The notes: generated by a model not told the origin, from the sequence alone. Counted from the first letter of the stretch, positions 19,720-28,386 are shown. The stretch: 64,000 nucleotides of DNA from Candidatus Dormiibacterota bacterium (GCA_035635555.1 DASQAT010000046.1:248001-312000), one strand, 5' to 3'. Made by a program: numbers and translations.

Positions 19720-19748
19720 TTGACAGTCATCGGCCCAAGTCCTAGAAT
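19720..19748 (+). promoter_or_regulatory. sigma-70 promoter of the hprK-PTS operon
   Basis: TTGACA (19720-19725), 17-bp spacer, TAGAAT (19743-19748). It stands 65 bp before the preferred TTG start of hprK and back to back with the GAPDH-like promoter. Confidence 0.75.
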
Positions 19749-19813
19749 GACAGTGACTTGCGGCATTGTCGGGAGCGCTCCAGTCTGGCTTGGATGGGGC
19801 GCGGAGGACGAGG

Positions 19814-20767
19814 TTGAGCCAGCGTGAAGCACCCCGTCCCACGCTCCCGGTGGGTGACCTGCTCGCCGAGGCCCCGTCGGAGCTGACGCTTCGTCTTCTG
19901 GCGGGACGGAGCGGTCTGAAGCGCGAGATCACCATCGCCGTCCCCGAACGGCCGGGACTGGCTCTCACCGGACAGCCCGAGGCGCTGCAGGGAGGCGCCG
20001 TCCAGGTCCTGGGGAAAAGCGAGGCCGTGTATCTGGGACGTATCCCGGACGAGCAGCGCCGTCACCTGCTCCAGCGACTGGGGAACTCCCCGATTCCGTG
20101 CCTTCTCCTGACGCAGGCCGAGGCGGCTCATCCCGACCTTCTGGAGGCGTCGGATCGCCTGGCCATCCCGCTCCTGTCGACACCGCGCACGACCGAACGG
20201 GCCATCGATCTTCTCGGGCGGTACCTCGAGGAGCGCCTGGCCCCGTCGGTAGCCCTGCACGGAACGCTCATCGACATCTACGGCGTGGGTGTGCTGATCC
20301 TGGGAGAGAGCGGGGTGGGAAAGAGCGAATCCGCCCTGGAACTCATTCTTCGCGGGCACCGTCTTGTCTCCGACGACACGGTGACGATTCGCCGGGTCGG
20401 AACGCTCCTGAACGGCACCGGTCCCGAGGTCAGCCGGTACCACATGGAGCTGCGTGGGATCGGGATCATCAACATCAAGGACCTCTACGGCGTGGCCGCC
20501 GTGCGCGAGCGGAAGGACCTCGACCTGGTGGTCCGTCTCGACCCGTGGCAGGAGGACAAGGAGTACGACCGCCTGGGCCTTGATGAGAAGAAGCACACAA
20601 TCCTGGGGGTGGAGCTGCCGTTCATCGAAATGCCCGTCGGTCCGGGGCGCAACCTGTCCATCCTGCTGGAAGTCGCGGCGCGACATCACTTATTGAAGCG
20701 CAAGGGTTACCATGCGGCCAAGGAGCTGGCGGGGCGGATCCAGGACGCCCTGGGGAGGAAGACGTGA
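19814..20767 (+). CDS. hprK: HPr kinase/phosphorylase
   Basis: HprK phosphorylates HPr on Ser46 and removes that phosphate, linking carbon state to gene control. The C-terminal kinase half has the Walker A G-E-S-G-V-G-K-S at residues 164-171, L-V-S-D-D-T-V, and E-L-R-G-I-G-I-I-N-I. The N-terminal half (1-130) matches the regulatory DRTGG-like domain of the family. Start: TTG 19814 follows GGAGGACGAGG; TTG 19766 is in frame but only about 11 nt from the expected transcript start and lacks a ribosome-binding site. 317 aa is the standard length. Confidence 0.93.
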   Translation: MSQREAPRPTLPVGDLLAEAPSELTLRLLAGRSGLKREITIAVPERPGLALTGQPEALQGGAVQVLGKSEAVYLGRIPDEQRRHLLQRLGNSPIPCLLLTQAEAAHPDLLEASDRLAIPLLSTPRTTERAIDLLGRYLEERLAPSVALHGTLIDIYGVGVLILGESGVGKSESALELILRGHRLVSDDTVTIRRVGTLLNGTGPEVSRYHMELRGIGIINIKDLYGVAAVRERKDLDLVVRLDPWQEDKEYDRLGLDEKKHTILGVELPFIEMPVGPGRNLSILLEVAARHHLLKRKGYHAAKELAGRIQDALGRKT

Positions 20768-21654
20768 GCGCGGCGGAGCCGTCCCCCGAGCGCGAGTTCG
20801 AGATCGTCGTGATCACCGGGCTCTCCGGCTCCGGGAAGACCCTGGCCATCCGGGCCTTCGAGGACTTTGGTTACTTCTGCGTCGACAACCTGCCCGTCGC
20901 CCTCATCCCCGTGTTCGCCGACCTGTGCGCCCGGCGACCGGACCTGAGACGCGCCGCCCTGGTGGTGGACGTGCGTGAGGGAACCTTCCTTAAGGAATTC
21001 CCGGCCATCTTCGACGGCCTGCGCCGCACACCGGGACGCCGCGGCCGCCTTCTGTTTTTCGAGGCCGACGACGAGGCCCTGATGCGCCGGTTCTCCGAGA
21101 CCCGCCGTCCCCATCCGCTGGCCTCGGGGGGCGGTCTCGAGGACGGAATCCGGCGCGAGCGGGAGATGCTCCAGCCCTTGCGTGACCGGGCCGACCTGAT
21201 CATCGACAGCAGCCTCTTCAACGTCCACGAGCTGAGACGCTACATCCGCGACCACTTCGCCCCGCGCGGCGGGGCCCAGCCGATGGGGATCTCGATCGTC
21301 TCGTTCGGCTACAAGCGCGGCGTCCCACCGGAATCGGACCTCCTGTTCGACACGCGCTTCCTCCCCAATCCCTTTTTCGTGGACACGCTGCGCGGCAGGA
21401 GCGGTCTGGACCGCGAGGTCATCGACTATCTGGAGGCGATGCCGGAGTACCGTGAGTTCCGCGCGCGCATCGTCGACCTGATGGCGTTCCTGATCCCCCA
21501 GTACCTGCGCGAGGGGAAGAGCTACCTGACCGTGGCCATCGGATGCACGGGCGGCCGGCACCGCTCGGTGGCCATGGCCGAGGCCGTGAGCCAGGCGCTC
21601 CGCGCGAGGGGGTACGAGGTGAAGGCGTCGCACCGGGACCTGGAGAAGGAGTGA
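20764..21654 (+). CDS. rapZ: RNase adapter/nucleotide-binding protein RapZ (YvcJ family)
   Basis: P-loop protein with Walker A G-L-S-G-S-G-K-T near residue 18, V-D-N-L-P-V-A-L, and the C-terminal G-C-T-G-G-x-H-R-S-V motif of the family. In E. coli RapZ controls RNase E cleavage of the GlmZ RNA; elsewhere the role is less clear. GTG 20764 overlaps the hprK stop by 4 bp. Linkage of hprK, rapZ and PTS genes is widespread in bacteria. Confidence 0.94.
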   Translation: MSAAEPSPEREFEIVVITGLSGSGKTLAIRAFEDFGYFCVDNLPVALIPVFADLCARRPDLRRAALVVDVREGTFLKEFPAIFDGLRRTPGRRGRLLFFEADDEALMRRFSETRRPHPLASGGGLEDGIRREREMLQPLRDRADLIIDSSLFNVHELRRYIRDHFAPRGGAQPMGISIVSFGYKRGVPPESDLLFDTRFLPNPFFVDTLRGRSGLDREVIDYLEAMPEYREFRARIVDLMAFLIPQYLREGKSYLTVAIGCTGGRHRSVAMAEAVSQALRARGYEVKASHRDLEKE

Positions 21655-22106
21655 TGGCCATCGTCATCGAGGCGGCGGGCGAGGCGCGCTTCGGCGGCCT
21701 GGTGGTCACTCACGGCGGGCTGGCCTTCGAACTGGTGCGGGCCCTGGAGCGCATCGTCGGCAAGGTGGACGGTCTGAAGGCCCTCACGATCGGCTGGAAC
21801 GACGACCTGACGCAGGCGCGCCGGGCCGTCGAGCAGGCGATCGCCGATGTCGATCCGGGCGGCGGCGTCCTGATCCTGACGGACATGTTCGGCGGGACCG
21901 CGACCAACGTCACGCTGGCGTACCTTCGTGAGGGCGTCGAGATCGTCACGGGTGTGAACCTGCCGATGCTGATCAAGTACGCCAACATCCGGGACAAGTG
22001 CTCGCTCCAGGAGGCCGCGGCCCGGATCAAGGAGCAGGGCCAGCGATCGATCGCGATCGCGACGGAGTACCTGGGGTCGCCGGGACGCGGGGGGACGAAG
22101 GAGTGA
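21654..22106 (+). CDS. PTS EIIA component, mannose/fructose (EIIA-Man) family
   Basis: A 150-aa stand-alone EIIA domain. The phosphorylated His is His20 in V-V-T-H-G-G-L-A; the acidic region T-D-M-F-G-G-T-A-T-N-V is the second family signature. The start ATG overlaps the rapZ stop by one base. No EIIB, EIIC or EIID genes are nearby, so the protein probably passes phosphate for regulation and not for sugar uptake; that is inference. Confidence 0.9.
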   Translation: MAIVIEAAGEARFGGLVVTHGGLAFELVRALERIVGKVDGLKALTIGWNDDLTQARRAVEQAIADVDPGGGVLILTDMFGGTATNVTLAYLREGVEIVTGVNLPMLIKYANIRDKCSLQEAAARIKEQGQRSIAIATEYLGSPGRGGTKE

Positions 22107-22372
22107 TCTGCCGGGAGGCGGTCATCTCGAACGCGCTCGGACTGCACGCGCGCGCCGCCGCGCGCTTCGTGCAGCTGGCCAGCCGGTTCAAGAGCCGTAT
22201 CCAGATCGCGAACGGAGGGCGGACGGCGGACGGGAAATCGATTCTGGGTCTTCTGGCCCTCATCGGCAGCGAAGGAACGCGTCTGACCATCAGCGCCGAC
22301 GGTTCGGACGAGCAGGAGGCGCTGCGCCAGCTGATCGACCTGGTCGAGGCGCGTTTCGGGGAGGATCGGTGA
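22103..22372 (+). CDS. ptsH: phosphocarrier protein HPr
   Basis: An 89-aa HPr. His15 (in G-L-H-A-R) is the EI phosphorylation site and Ser46 (in G-K-S-I-L-G) the HprK target, both at exactly the canonical positions. The residue after Arg17 is Ala where most HPr proteins have Pro. GTG start overlaps the EIIA stop by 4 bp. Presence of Ser46 together with hprK supports a working regulatory circuit. Confidence 0.95.
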   Translation: MICREAVISNALGLHARAAARFVQLASRFKSRIQIANGGRTADGKSILGLLALIGSEGTRLTISADGSDEQEALRQLIDLVEARFGEDR

Positions 22373-24168
22373 GGTCGTTCGGGGGGGCTCCCGAGGGGTC
22401 GACGACGCTGCGGGGAACGGGCGTCTCCGCAGGCATCGCCATCGGCCGGGCGCTCGTCCTGGAGGGTCCGAACGTCGCCATATTCCGCCTGGGTGTTCCG
22501 GACGGCGAGACCGAGGGCGAGGTGCTCCGGTTCCAGCGCTCGGTGCGGCGCGCCTGGCGCCAGCTCCGGCATCTGCGCGACCGGGTCCGCAGCGAGGCCG
22601 GCGAGCCGTACGCGCGAGTGTTCGAAGCGCAGATCCTGATCCTGAAGGATCGGACGCTCCTGCAGGAGACCGCCGGACTCATCCGCCGCGAGCGTGTCAA
22701 TGCCGAATGGGCCTTCCACACCGTGGTAGGGCGGTACACGCAGGTGTTTTCGCAGCTCGGCGACCAGGCGCTCCGGGACCGCGGCACCGACATCGAGGAC
22801 GTGGCGGCGCGCGTCCAGGCGATCCTGACGGGGAGCAAGAGGCGGCACGATCTGTCCGAGCTCACGGAGGACGTCATCGTCGTGGGCGCCCAGTTGTCCC
22901 CCTCGGACGCGGCGGGCCTGAACCGGGAGCACGTCATCGGCCTGGCCATCGACGGCGGCGGCCCGACCTCGCACACGGCGATCATCGCGAGCGCCCTCGG
23001 AATCCCGGCCGTGGCCGGGCTCCGGGACGCCAGCTCCCGGGTGCAGAGCGGTGACCTTCTGGTGCTGGACGGAACGGACGGCGTGGTCCTGCAGAATCCG
23101 TCGGAGGAGGAGACCCTGGTCTGGCGGGAACGTCGCGCAGCACGGGCGCAACGCGAGGTGGACCTGATGGCGCTGCGGGATCTCCCGGCGGTGACGCAGG
23201 AGGGACTGCGCGTCAGGCTCCAGGCCAACATCGAGCTCCCGGAGGAGATGCTCGCGGCGCGACGGTTCGGAGCCGAGGGGGTCGGTCTGTACCGCTCGGA
23301 GTTCCTGTACCTGCGCGAGGCCCCGGGGCTGCCGGGAGAGGAGGAGCATTACCGCACGTACCGCGAACTGGCCGAGAAGGCGCTGCCGAACGAGGTCGTG
23401 ATCCGGACCCTCGACCTCGGGGGCGAGAAGTACTTCTCCACCATCCTGGAGAGGCGCGAGAGCAATCCCGTCATGGGGCTGCGCGGCATCCGGCTGTGCC
23501 TGAAGCGCGAAGACATGTTCCGCGCCCAGCTCCGCGGCGTGTTCCGCGCCGCGGCGCACGGCAAGTTGCGCATGATGTTCCCGATGGTGAGCGGCATGGA
23601 CGAATACCTGAAGGCCCGATCCATCGTGGACGAGGTGCGGCGCGACCTCTTGCGGCAGCGGATCCCCTGCGATCCCGACGTCCCGGTCGGCGTGATGATC
23701 GAAGTCCCGGCGGCGGCCCTCATCGCCGACCGGCTGGCCGAGCAGGTGGATTTCTTCTCGATCGGCACGAACGACCTGATCCAGTACGCCCTGGCGATCG
23801 ATCGGGGGAACGAGTCGGTGTCGTACCTCTACCAGCCTCTGCATCCGGCCATCCTGCGTCTCCTGCGCGGAGTGGTCGAAGCGGCCGCGCGGCGCGGGCT
23901 GCGCCTGTCGGTGTGCGGGGAGATGGCGGCGCGTCCGGCTGCGGCCGTCGTGCTGATCGGGCTGGGAATCACCGAGCTGAGCATGAATCCCGCGGCCATC
24001 CCGTCCGTCAAGCAGACGATCCGCGCCCTGGGCCTGAACGAGGCCCGTGGCCTGGTGGAGGAGGCGATGAGGCTCGACTCGGCCGAGGCGATCGAGGAGC
24101 TGGCGCGGCGCAGGGTCCAGGAGCTCGTACCGACCGATCCGCGACCCGTTCTGGAGGTGAGGCCATGA
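22369..24168 (+). CDS. ptsI: phosphoenolpyruvate-protein phosphotransferase (EI)
   Basis: EI transfers phosphate from PEP to HPr. The active-site His202 is in G-G-P-T-S-H-T-A-I; the PEP-binding C-terminal barrel has L-Y-R-S-E-F-L, R-T-L-D-L-G-G-E-K, N-P-V-M-G-L-R-G-I-R, F-S-I-G-T-N-D-L and the catalytic Cys in S-V-C-G-E-M-A. 599 aa is a little above the usual 570 because of a short N-terminal extension and loop. GTG overlaps the HPr stop. Confidence 0.96.
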   Translation: MRSFGGAPEGSTTLRGTGVSAGIAIGRALVLEGPNVAIFRLGVPDGETEGEVLRFQRSVRRAWRQLRHLRDRVRSEAGEPYARVFEAQILILKDRTLLQETAGLIRRERVNAEWAFHTVVGRYTQVFSQLGDQALRDRGTDIEDVAARVQAILTGSKRRHDLSELTEDVIVVGAQLSPSDAAGLNREHVIGLAIDGGGPTSHTAIIASALGIPAVAGLRDASSRVQSGDLLVLDGTDGVVLQNPSEEETLVWRERRAARAQREVDLMALRDLPAVTQEGLRVRLQANIELPEEMLAARRFGAEGVGLYRSEFLYLREAPGLPGEEEHYRTYRELAEKALPNEVVIRTLDLGGEKYFSTILERRESNPVMGLRGIRLCLKREDMFRAQLRGVFRAAAHGKLRMMFPMVSGMDEYLKARSIVDEVRRDLLRQRIPCDPDVPVGVMIEVPAAALIADRLAEQVDFFSIGTNDLIQYALAIDRGNESVSYLYQPLHPAILRLLRGVVEAAARRGLRLSVCGEMAARPAAAVVLIGLGITELSMNPAAIPSVKQTIRALGLNEARGLVEEAMRLDSAEAIEELARRRVQELVPTDPRPVLEVRP

Positions 24169-24512
24169 GCGTGACACGCCTGCCGAAGCCGTGGGGCGAG
24201 GAGCTCCTGTTCGCCCGCACGACGCACTACGCCGGGAAAATCCTGCGCATCCGCGCGGGCGAGTCTCTGAGCCTGCAGTACCACGAGCGCAAGGACGAGA
24301 CCATCTACCTGTACCAGGGACGGCTCAGGCTCCTGCTCCCGGACGACGCCGATCCCGGCGCCCAGAGGATGCTCGCCGAGGGGGAGTCCGTGCACCTGCC
24401 TCCAGGGACGCGTCACCGCCTCGAGGCTCTGACCGATTGCGTGGTCTTCGAGGTGAGCACGCCCGAGCTGGACGATGTCGTCAGGCTCGAGGACCGTTAC
24501 GGGCGGGCCTAG
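24165..24512 (+). CDS. cupin-domain protein, mannose-6-phosphate isomerase type II-like
   Basis: 115-aa single cupin. It begins K-P-W-G-E-E and contains the metal-site pattern S-L-Q-Y-H-E-R-K-D-E with a second half P-P-G-T-R-H-R-L, as in the C-terminal isomerase domain of type II phosphomannose isomerases. ATG overlaps the ptsI stop by 4 bp, so it belongs to the PTS operon. It may isomerise or sense a phosphosugar; the substrate cannot be read from the sequence. Confidence 0.82.
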   Translation: MSVTRLPKPWGEELLFARTTHYAGKILRIRAGESLSLQYHERKDETIYLYQGRLRLLLPDDADPGAQRMLAEGESVHLPPGTRHRLEALTDCVVFEVSTPELDDVVRLEDRYGRA

Positions 24513-24513
24513 A

Positions 24514-24532
24514 GGCGTGTCCGAGACACGCC
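24514..24532 (+). terminator. perfect hairpin after the PTS operon
   Basis: GGCGTGTC-CGA-GACACGCC: an 8-bp perfect stem with a 3-nt loop, starting 2 bases after the cupin stop. No run of T follows, so it is a stem-only candidate terminator or RNA-stability element. Confidence 0.5.
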
Positions 24533-24641
24533 CCGGGTCCCGTTCCCGGCCCCGGATACCAACTTTGTAGGCCGCTCACCCGGCTTTCGTGGGAGAATCC
24601 GGGGCGCCGGGGCGTAGGTTCCGCCCCCCGGGGTCCAGACC

Positions 24642-25058
24642 ATGTCGGACGGCACGCCACGCAAGACGTTCTACAAGATCGGGGAAGTCTGCCAGATCAC
24701 CGACACGCAGCCTTACGTGCTGCGCTTCTGGGAATCTGAATTCCCTCAGCTCGCCCCGAAGAAGAGCCGGAGCGGACAGCGGCTCTACCGCCAGAAGGAC
24801 CTCGATCTGGTGCGGCAGATCAAGCGTCTGCTCTATGACGAAGGATTCACCATCGCCGGGGCCCGCAAGAAGCTGGGAATGGGGGAGGGGCAGGGCGCCC
24901 TCGACGACCTCTTCGAGCCGCTGCCGGCCGACGAGCCGGAGCGCATTCCCGACCCGCCGCGCCCCCTCGGCTCGCTCCTGTCCTCCGTGACCGAGCGGCT
25001 CGAGGAGATTCTCAAGGTCATGGACGATACGGATCGCCGCTTGCGGGGGAAGAAGTGA
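24642..25058 (+). CDS. MerR-family transcriptional regulator
   Basis: A 138-aa protein with an N-terminal winged helix (Y-K-I-G-E-V-C-Q-I, Y-V-L-R-F-W-E, G-Q-R-L-Y-R-Q-K-D-L-D-L-V). This matches the MerR subgroup with W-E-S-E-F-P that lacks an effector-binding domain. The rest is a Pro-rich linker and a short C-terminal coiled coil for dimerisation (about residues 108-135). No Cys metal site is visible. It starts 129 bp after the PTS operon and is coupled to the next gene. Confidence 0.87.
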   Translation: MSDGTPRKTFYKIGEVCQITDTQPYVLRFWESEFPQLAPKKSRSGQRLYRQKDLDLVRQIKRLLYDEGFTIAGARKKLGMGEGQGALDDLFEPLPADEPERIPDPPRPLGSLLSSVTERLEEILKVMDDTDRRLRGKK

Positions 25059-25933
25059 GACGCGCAGGGACCTGCGCGTCCTGCGCGGTCCTGGCGGTCT
25101 TCTCCACCCTGCTGGCGGCTCCTGCCTCCCCGCCGATCTTCGATCCCACGCGCTCCGACCCGAGGGCCATCGTCATCGCCGACCTGGTGATGGCGGCGCT
25201 CGGCGGGCGCCAGGCCTGGGAGCAGACGCGGTTCGTGTACTTTGCCTTCGCCGTGGAGCGCGACGGGAAGAGAGTGGCCTACCGGACGCACCTGTGGGAC
25301 CGCTGGGAGGGGCGGCTGCGATACGAGACGCGCGGGAAGGACGGCGCGCCGCTTGTCGTCCTCCTCAATGTCGACACCCGACAGGGAGACGCCTACAGGC
25401 TGCCCGCGGAGGCCCGCGCCGCAGGCGGGGCGCCGGCCGCGCCCTCGAAGATGGACGCGGAGACCGCCAAACCGATCCTGGAGGAGGCGTACGAAGCGTG
25501 GATCAACGACACCTACTGGCTCCTGATGCCTTACAAGATGAAAGATCCGGGCGTGCACCTGGGCTACGCCGGAGAGGAGACGCGCGACGGCGAGGAGTAC
25601 GACCTCGTCGAGCTGACGTTCGAGGACGTCGGCCTGACGCCGCGCGACCGCTACTGGGCGCACGTCAATCGCAGGACGCACCTCATGGACAGGTGGTCGT
25701 ACGTCCTGCAGGACGACCCTCCCGGCAGTCAGCCGACCGTGTGGGACTGGAAGGGATGGACCCGCCGCGGACGGGTCCTCCTCTGTCCGGAGAAGACCTC
25801 CGCGCGCAGGGGAGCGACGCTCCGGATCCTCCATCCGATCATGGAGGTCTACGACACGCTCCCCGCCGAGTATTTCACGACTCCCGGCCCGCTACCCGGC
25901 AACCTGGGGGAGCGACCGCAGCCCGCCAACTGA
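25055..25933 (+). CDS. exported protein resembling DUF6503
   Basis: GTG 25055 overlaps the MerR stop (GTGA). The N-terminus is a signal peptide with a hydrophobic run (A-V-L-A-V-F-S-T-L-L-A) and A-P-A-S cleavage region. The body has G-G-R-Q-A-W-E-Q-T-R, H-L-W-D-R-W-E-G-R-L-R-Y, N-D-T-Y-W-L-L-M-P-Y and H-L-M-D-R-W-S-Y, a pattern of Trp/Tyr-rich beta strands like the DUF6503 family of envelope proteins. No catalytic residues are evident. 292 aa. Function unknown; coupling to a MerR regulator suggests shared expression. Confidence 0.7.
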   Translation: MRRAGTCASCAVLAVFSTLLAAPASPPIFDPTRSDPRAIVIADLVMAALGGRQAWEQTRFVYFAFAVERDGKRVAYRTHLWDRWEGRLRYETRGKDGAPLVVLLNVDTRQGDAYRLPAEARAAGGAPAAPSKMDAETAKPILEEAYEAWINDTYWLLMPYKMKDPGVHLGYAGEETRDGEEYDLVELTFEDVGLTPRDRYWAHVNRRTHLMDRWSYVLQDDPPGSQPTVWDWKGWTRRGRVLLCPEKTSARRGATLRILHPIMEVYDTLPAEYFTTPGPLPGNLGERPQPAN

Positions 25934-25964
25934 TACGCCGAAGGTCCGTAAGAAGACCCGGACG

Positions 25965-27152
25965 CTAGATCACCCCGAGGGTCCGGCCGACCTCGGCGAA
26001 GACGCCGAGCGCCTCGTCGAGGTCCGCCCGCGTGTGGGTGGCCATGACGATCGTTCGCACGCGTGACTTCTCCTCGGCGACCATCGGAAAGAAAATCCCC
26101 TGGGCGAAGACACCGCGCTCGAACAGATCGTCGGAGAATCGGGCCGCCTTGGCCCCGGAACCGATGATCACAGGGGTGATCGGAGTGACCGAAGAGCCGG
26201 TGTTGAAGCCGAGCCGCCGGAGCCCCTCCTTGAAGAAGCGCGTGTTGTCCCACAAACGCGTGTGCAGCTCCGTCTCGGTCTCCATCACGTCGACCGCCGC
26301 GATGCAGGCCGCAATGACGGCCGGGGGATGCGACGATGAGAAGAGGAACGGCCGCGCCTTGTGCGTGTAGAACTCCACGAGGGGGCGAGGACAGCAGACA
26401 TAACCTCCCATCACACCGAACGCCTTGGACATGGTGCCGATCTGGATGTCCCAGTCGTCCTTCAGCCCGAAATGGTCCACGGTCCCCCGGCCGTTCTTCC
26501 CCATGACTCCCGTGGCGTGCGCGTCGTCGACCATGGTGATGGCGTCGAACTCGCGCCCCAGGGACCGTATCGCCTGGAGGTCCGAGACGTCGCCGTCCAT
26601 CGAGAAGACCCCGTCGGCCACGATCAGAATCTTGCCCGTCGTCTTCCGTCGGGCGTCCCCCAGGATCTGGCGCAGGTGGTCGTAATCGAGGTGACGGTAG
26701 ACGGCCCGGTTTGCCTTGCAGAGCCGGCAGCCGTCGATGATGCTCGCGTGGTTCAGCTCGTCCGAGACGATGAGATCCCCTTCCTGCATCAGCGTGGACA
26801 CGACCCCGACGTTCGCGGTGTATCCGGACTGGAAGACGAGCGCCGCCTCGGTCGACTTGAACCGTGCCAGACGCGTCTCGAGCTCCAGGTGCAGGGACAT
26901 CGTGCCCGCGATCGTGCGCACGGCGCCGGGCCCCGCGCCGAACTCCTCGATCGCCCGGCGCGCCGCGGCCACGACCTTCGGGTGCGTCGTCAGGCCCAGG
27001 TAGTTGTTGGACGAGAGCTGGATGATGTCGCGTCCGTCCATGCGCACGCGCGCCCCGGCGGCGCTCTGAAGCACGCGAGGCATCCGGAAGATGCCCTTGG
27101 ATTTGAGGGCGAGGATCTCGCCTTCGAGATACGACTCGAGCCGTGGGTTCAT
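25965..27152 (-). CDS. kbl: glycine C-acetyltransferase (2-amino-3-ketobutyrate CoA ligase)
   Basis: PLP enzyme of the alpha-oxoamine synthase family. It cleaves 2-amino-3-ketobutyrate with CoA to glycine and acetyl-CoA. Seen are N-N-Y-L-G-L, the H-A-S-I-I-D-G segment, V-D-D-A-H-A-T-G-V and the PLP Lys in T-M-S-K-A-F-G. 395 aa is the expected size. It lies 8 bp after tdh on the same strand; together they convert threonine to glycine. Related enzymes (KAS, 8-amino-7-oxononanoate synthase) are possible, but the tdh neighbour decides. Confidence 0.94.
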   Translation of the reverse strand: MNPRLESYLEGEILALKSKGIFRMPRVLQSAAGARVRMDGRDIIQLSSNNYLGLTTHPKVVAAARRAIEEFGAGPGAVRTIAGTMSLHLELETRLARFKSTEAALVFQSGYTANVGVVSTLMQEGDLIVSDELNHASIIDGCRLCKANRAVYRHLDYDHLRQILGDARRKTTGKILIVADGVFSMDGDVSDLQAIRSLGREFDAITMVDDAHATGVMGKNGRGTVDHFGLKDDWDIQIGTMSKAFGVMGGYVCCPRPLVEFYTHKARPFLFSSSHPPAVIAACIAAVDVMETETELHTRLWDNTRFFKEGLRRLGFNTGSSVTPITPVIIGSGAKAARFSDDLFERGVFAQGIFFPMVAEEKSRVRTIVMATHTRADLDEALGVFAEVGRTLGVI

Positions 27153-27160
27153 GATCGACC

Positions 27161-28300
27161 TCAGTCCTGGTCCATGCGCAGGATGACCTTGCCGCTCTCC
27201 CGCGCGATCATCTTCTGGAACGCCTCCTCGTAACGCGCGAACGGGACGCTGTGCGTGATGACGGTGCGGATCTTCGCGCGCACGTCCGGCCGGGACACCA
27301 GCTCCCGCGTGCGCTTCCAGGTATCGAAGAGCTTCCGGCCGATGATCCCCTTGAGGGTCACGCCCCCGAAGATCACGTCCTCGGCATAGCGCTCGAAGGT
27401 GACCGCAGCCTGCTTCGGGAGACCGAAGAGGACGACCTTGCCGCCCCGGCGCACGGCGCGCAGAGCCGTGTCGATGGCGTCCGGATGGCCGCTCATCTCG
27501 AAGACGAGGTCGGCTTCGTACGGCGAGGCCGCCTCGCGGATCAGGCCGACGAGCCGCTCACGCTCGAGCGCCCGTGCCGCGGCGTCGCCCTCCGGAGCGG
27601 GTGTCGAGCGGAGCGTCGCGTGGGCCCCGACGCGTGACGCCAGGTCGAGCCGGAAGGGGGTCGTGTCGATCGCGACGATGCGGGCGGCGCCGTAGGCGGC
27701 GGCGACGATGATCGTGAACAGTCCAATCGGTCCGGAGCCGACGATCACGACACACTGGCCGCGCGTGTCGTATTCGGTGGCGGCGTGCACGGCGTTGCCG
27801 AACGGCTCCTCGACGCAGGCCACCTCCACGGGGACCACCGCGGGGTCGTTGATCCAGGCGCAGGAGGCCGGGAGGGCGATGTATTCCGCGAAGCCGCCGT
27901 CGCGGTGCACGCCGAGGATCTTCTCCCGCGTGCAGACGTGGAACTGTCCGCGGCGGCACTGATAACACTGTCCGCACACGATATGCGACTCTGCGGAGAC
28001 GAGGTCGCCCACCCGGATCGGCTCGGAGGCGCGCTCGCCGACCCCCCGCACCTCGCGTCCGACCTCCACGACCTCGCCGCAGAACTCGTGCCCGATGATC
28101 CGCGGGCGGCGGAGCTGGTCGGTGGTGGAGAGGATCATGTCGCGCACGGAACCGTCCCAGTTGTAGATGTGCGCGTCCGTGCCGCACAGCGAGGCCGCGC
28201 GCACCCGCATCAGGACTTCCGAAGGACCGCAGGCCGGCACGTCAACATCGGCCCATTCCAGGGCGCCGGGCCGGGGGGCCGTCTTGCGTATCGCTTTCAT
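27161..28300 (-). CDS. tdh: L-threonine 3-dehydrogenase-type zinc alcohol dehydrogenase
   Basis: A 379-aa medium-chain dehydrogenase. Catalytic zinc residues are in S-L-C-G-T-D-A-H and G-H-E-F-C-G-E-V; the structural zinc cysteines in C-G-Q-C-Y-Q-C-R-R-G-Q-F-H-V-C; the NAD fold in I-V-G-S-G-P-I-G-L. It should oxidise threonine to 2-amino-3-ketobutyrate for the kbl product. ATG 28300 follows GGAAGAGA. It is somewhat longer than E. coli Tdh (341 aa) because of loop insertions at about residues 60-65 and 235-245. Confidence 0.9.
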   Translation of the reverse strand: MKAIRKTAPRPGALEWADVDVPACGPSEVLMRVRAASLCGTDAHIYNWDGSVRDMILSTTDQLRRPRIIGHEFCGEVVEVGREVRGVGERASEPIRVGDLVSAESHIVCGQCYQCRRGQFHVCTREKILGVHRDGGFAEYIALPASCAWINDPAVVPVEVACVEEPFGNAVHAATEYDTRGQCVVIVGSGPIGLFTIIVAAAYGAARIVAIDTTPFRLDLASRVGAHATLRSTPAPEGDAAARALERERLVGLIREAASPYEADLVFEMSGHPDAIDTALRAVRRGGKVVLFGLPKQAAVTFERYAEDVIFGGVTLKGIIGRKLFDTWKRTRELVSRPDVRAKIRTVITHSVPFARYEEAFQKMIARESGKVILRMDQD

Positions 28301-28356
28301 TCTCTTCCTTGGCCGGGAGGGAAGATGAAACGCGGATGCGACTCGTACGGAGGGTG

Positions 28357-28386
28357 ATTATATCGGCAGGGTCGCGGGCGTAGCAA
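28357..28386 (-). promoter_or_regulatory. promoter of tdh-kbl
   Basis: On the minus strand: TTGCTA (28386-28381), 18-bp spacer, TATAAT (28362-28357). No glycine-riboswitch-like structure was noticed in the leader of about 50 nt. Confidence 0.6.

Noticed and set aside
28301-28356. Possible glycine riboswitch in the tdh-kbl leader
   Set aside because: The leader is only about 50 nt and shows no tandem aptamer-like pairing.
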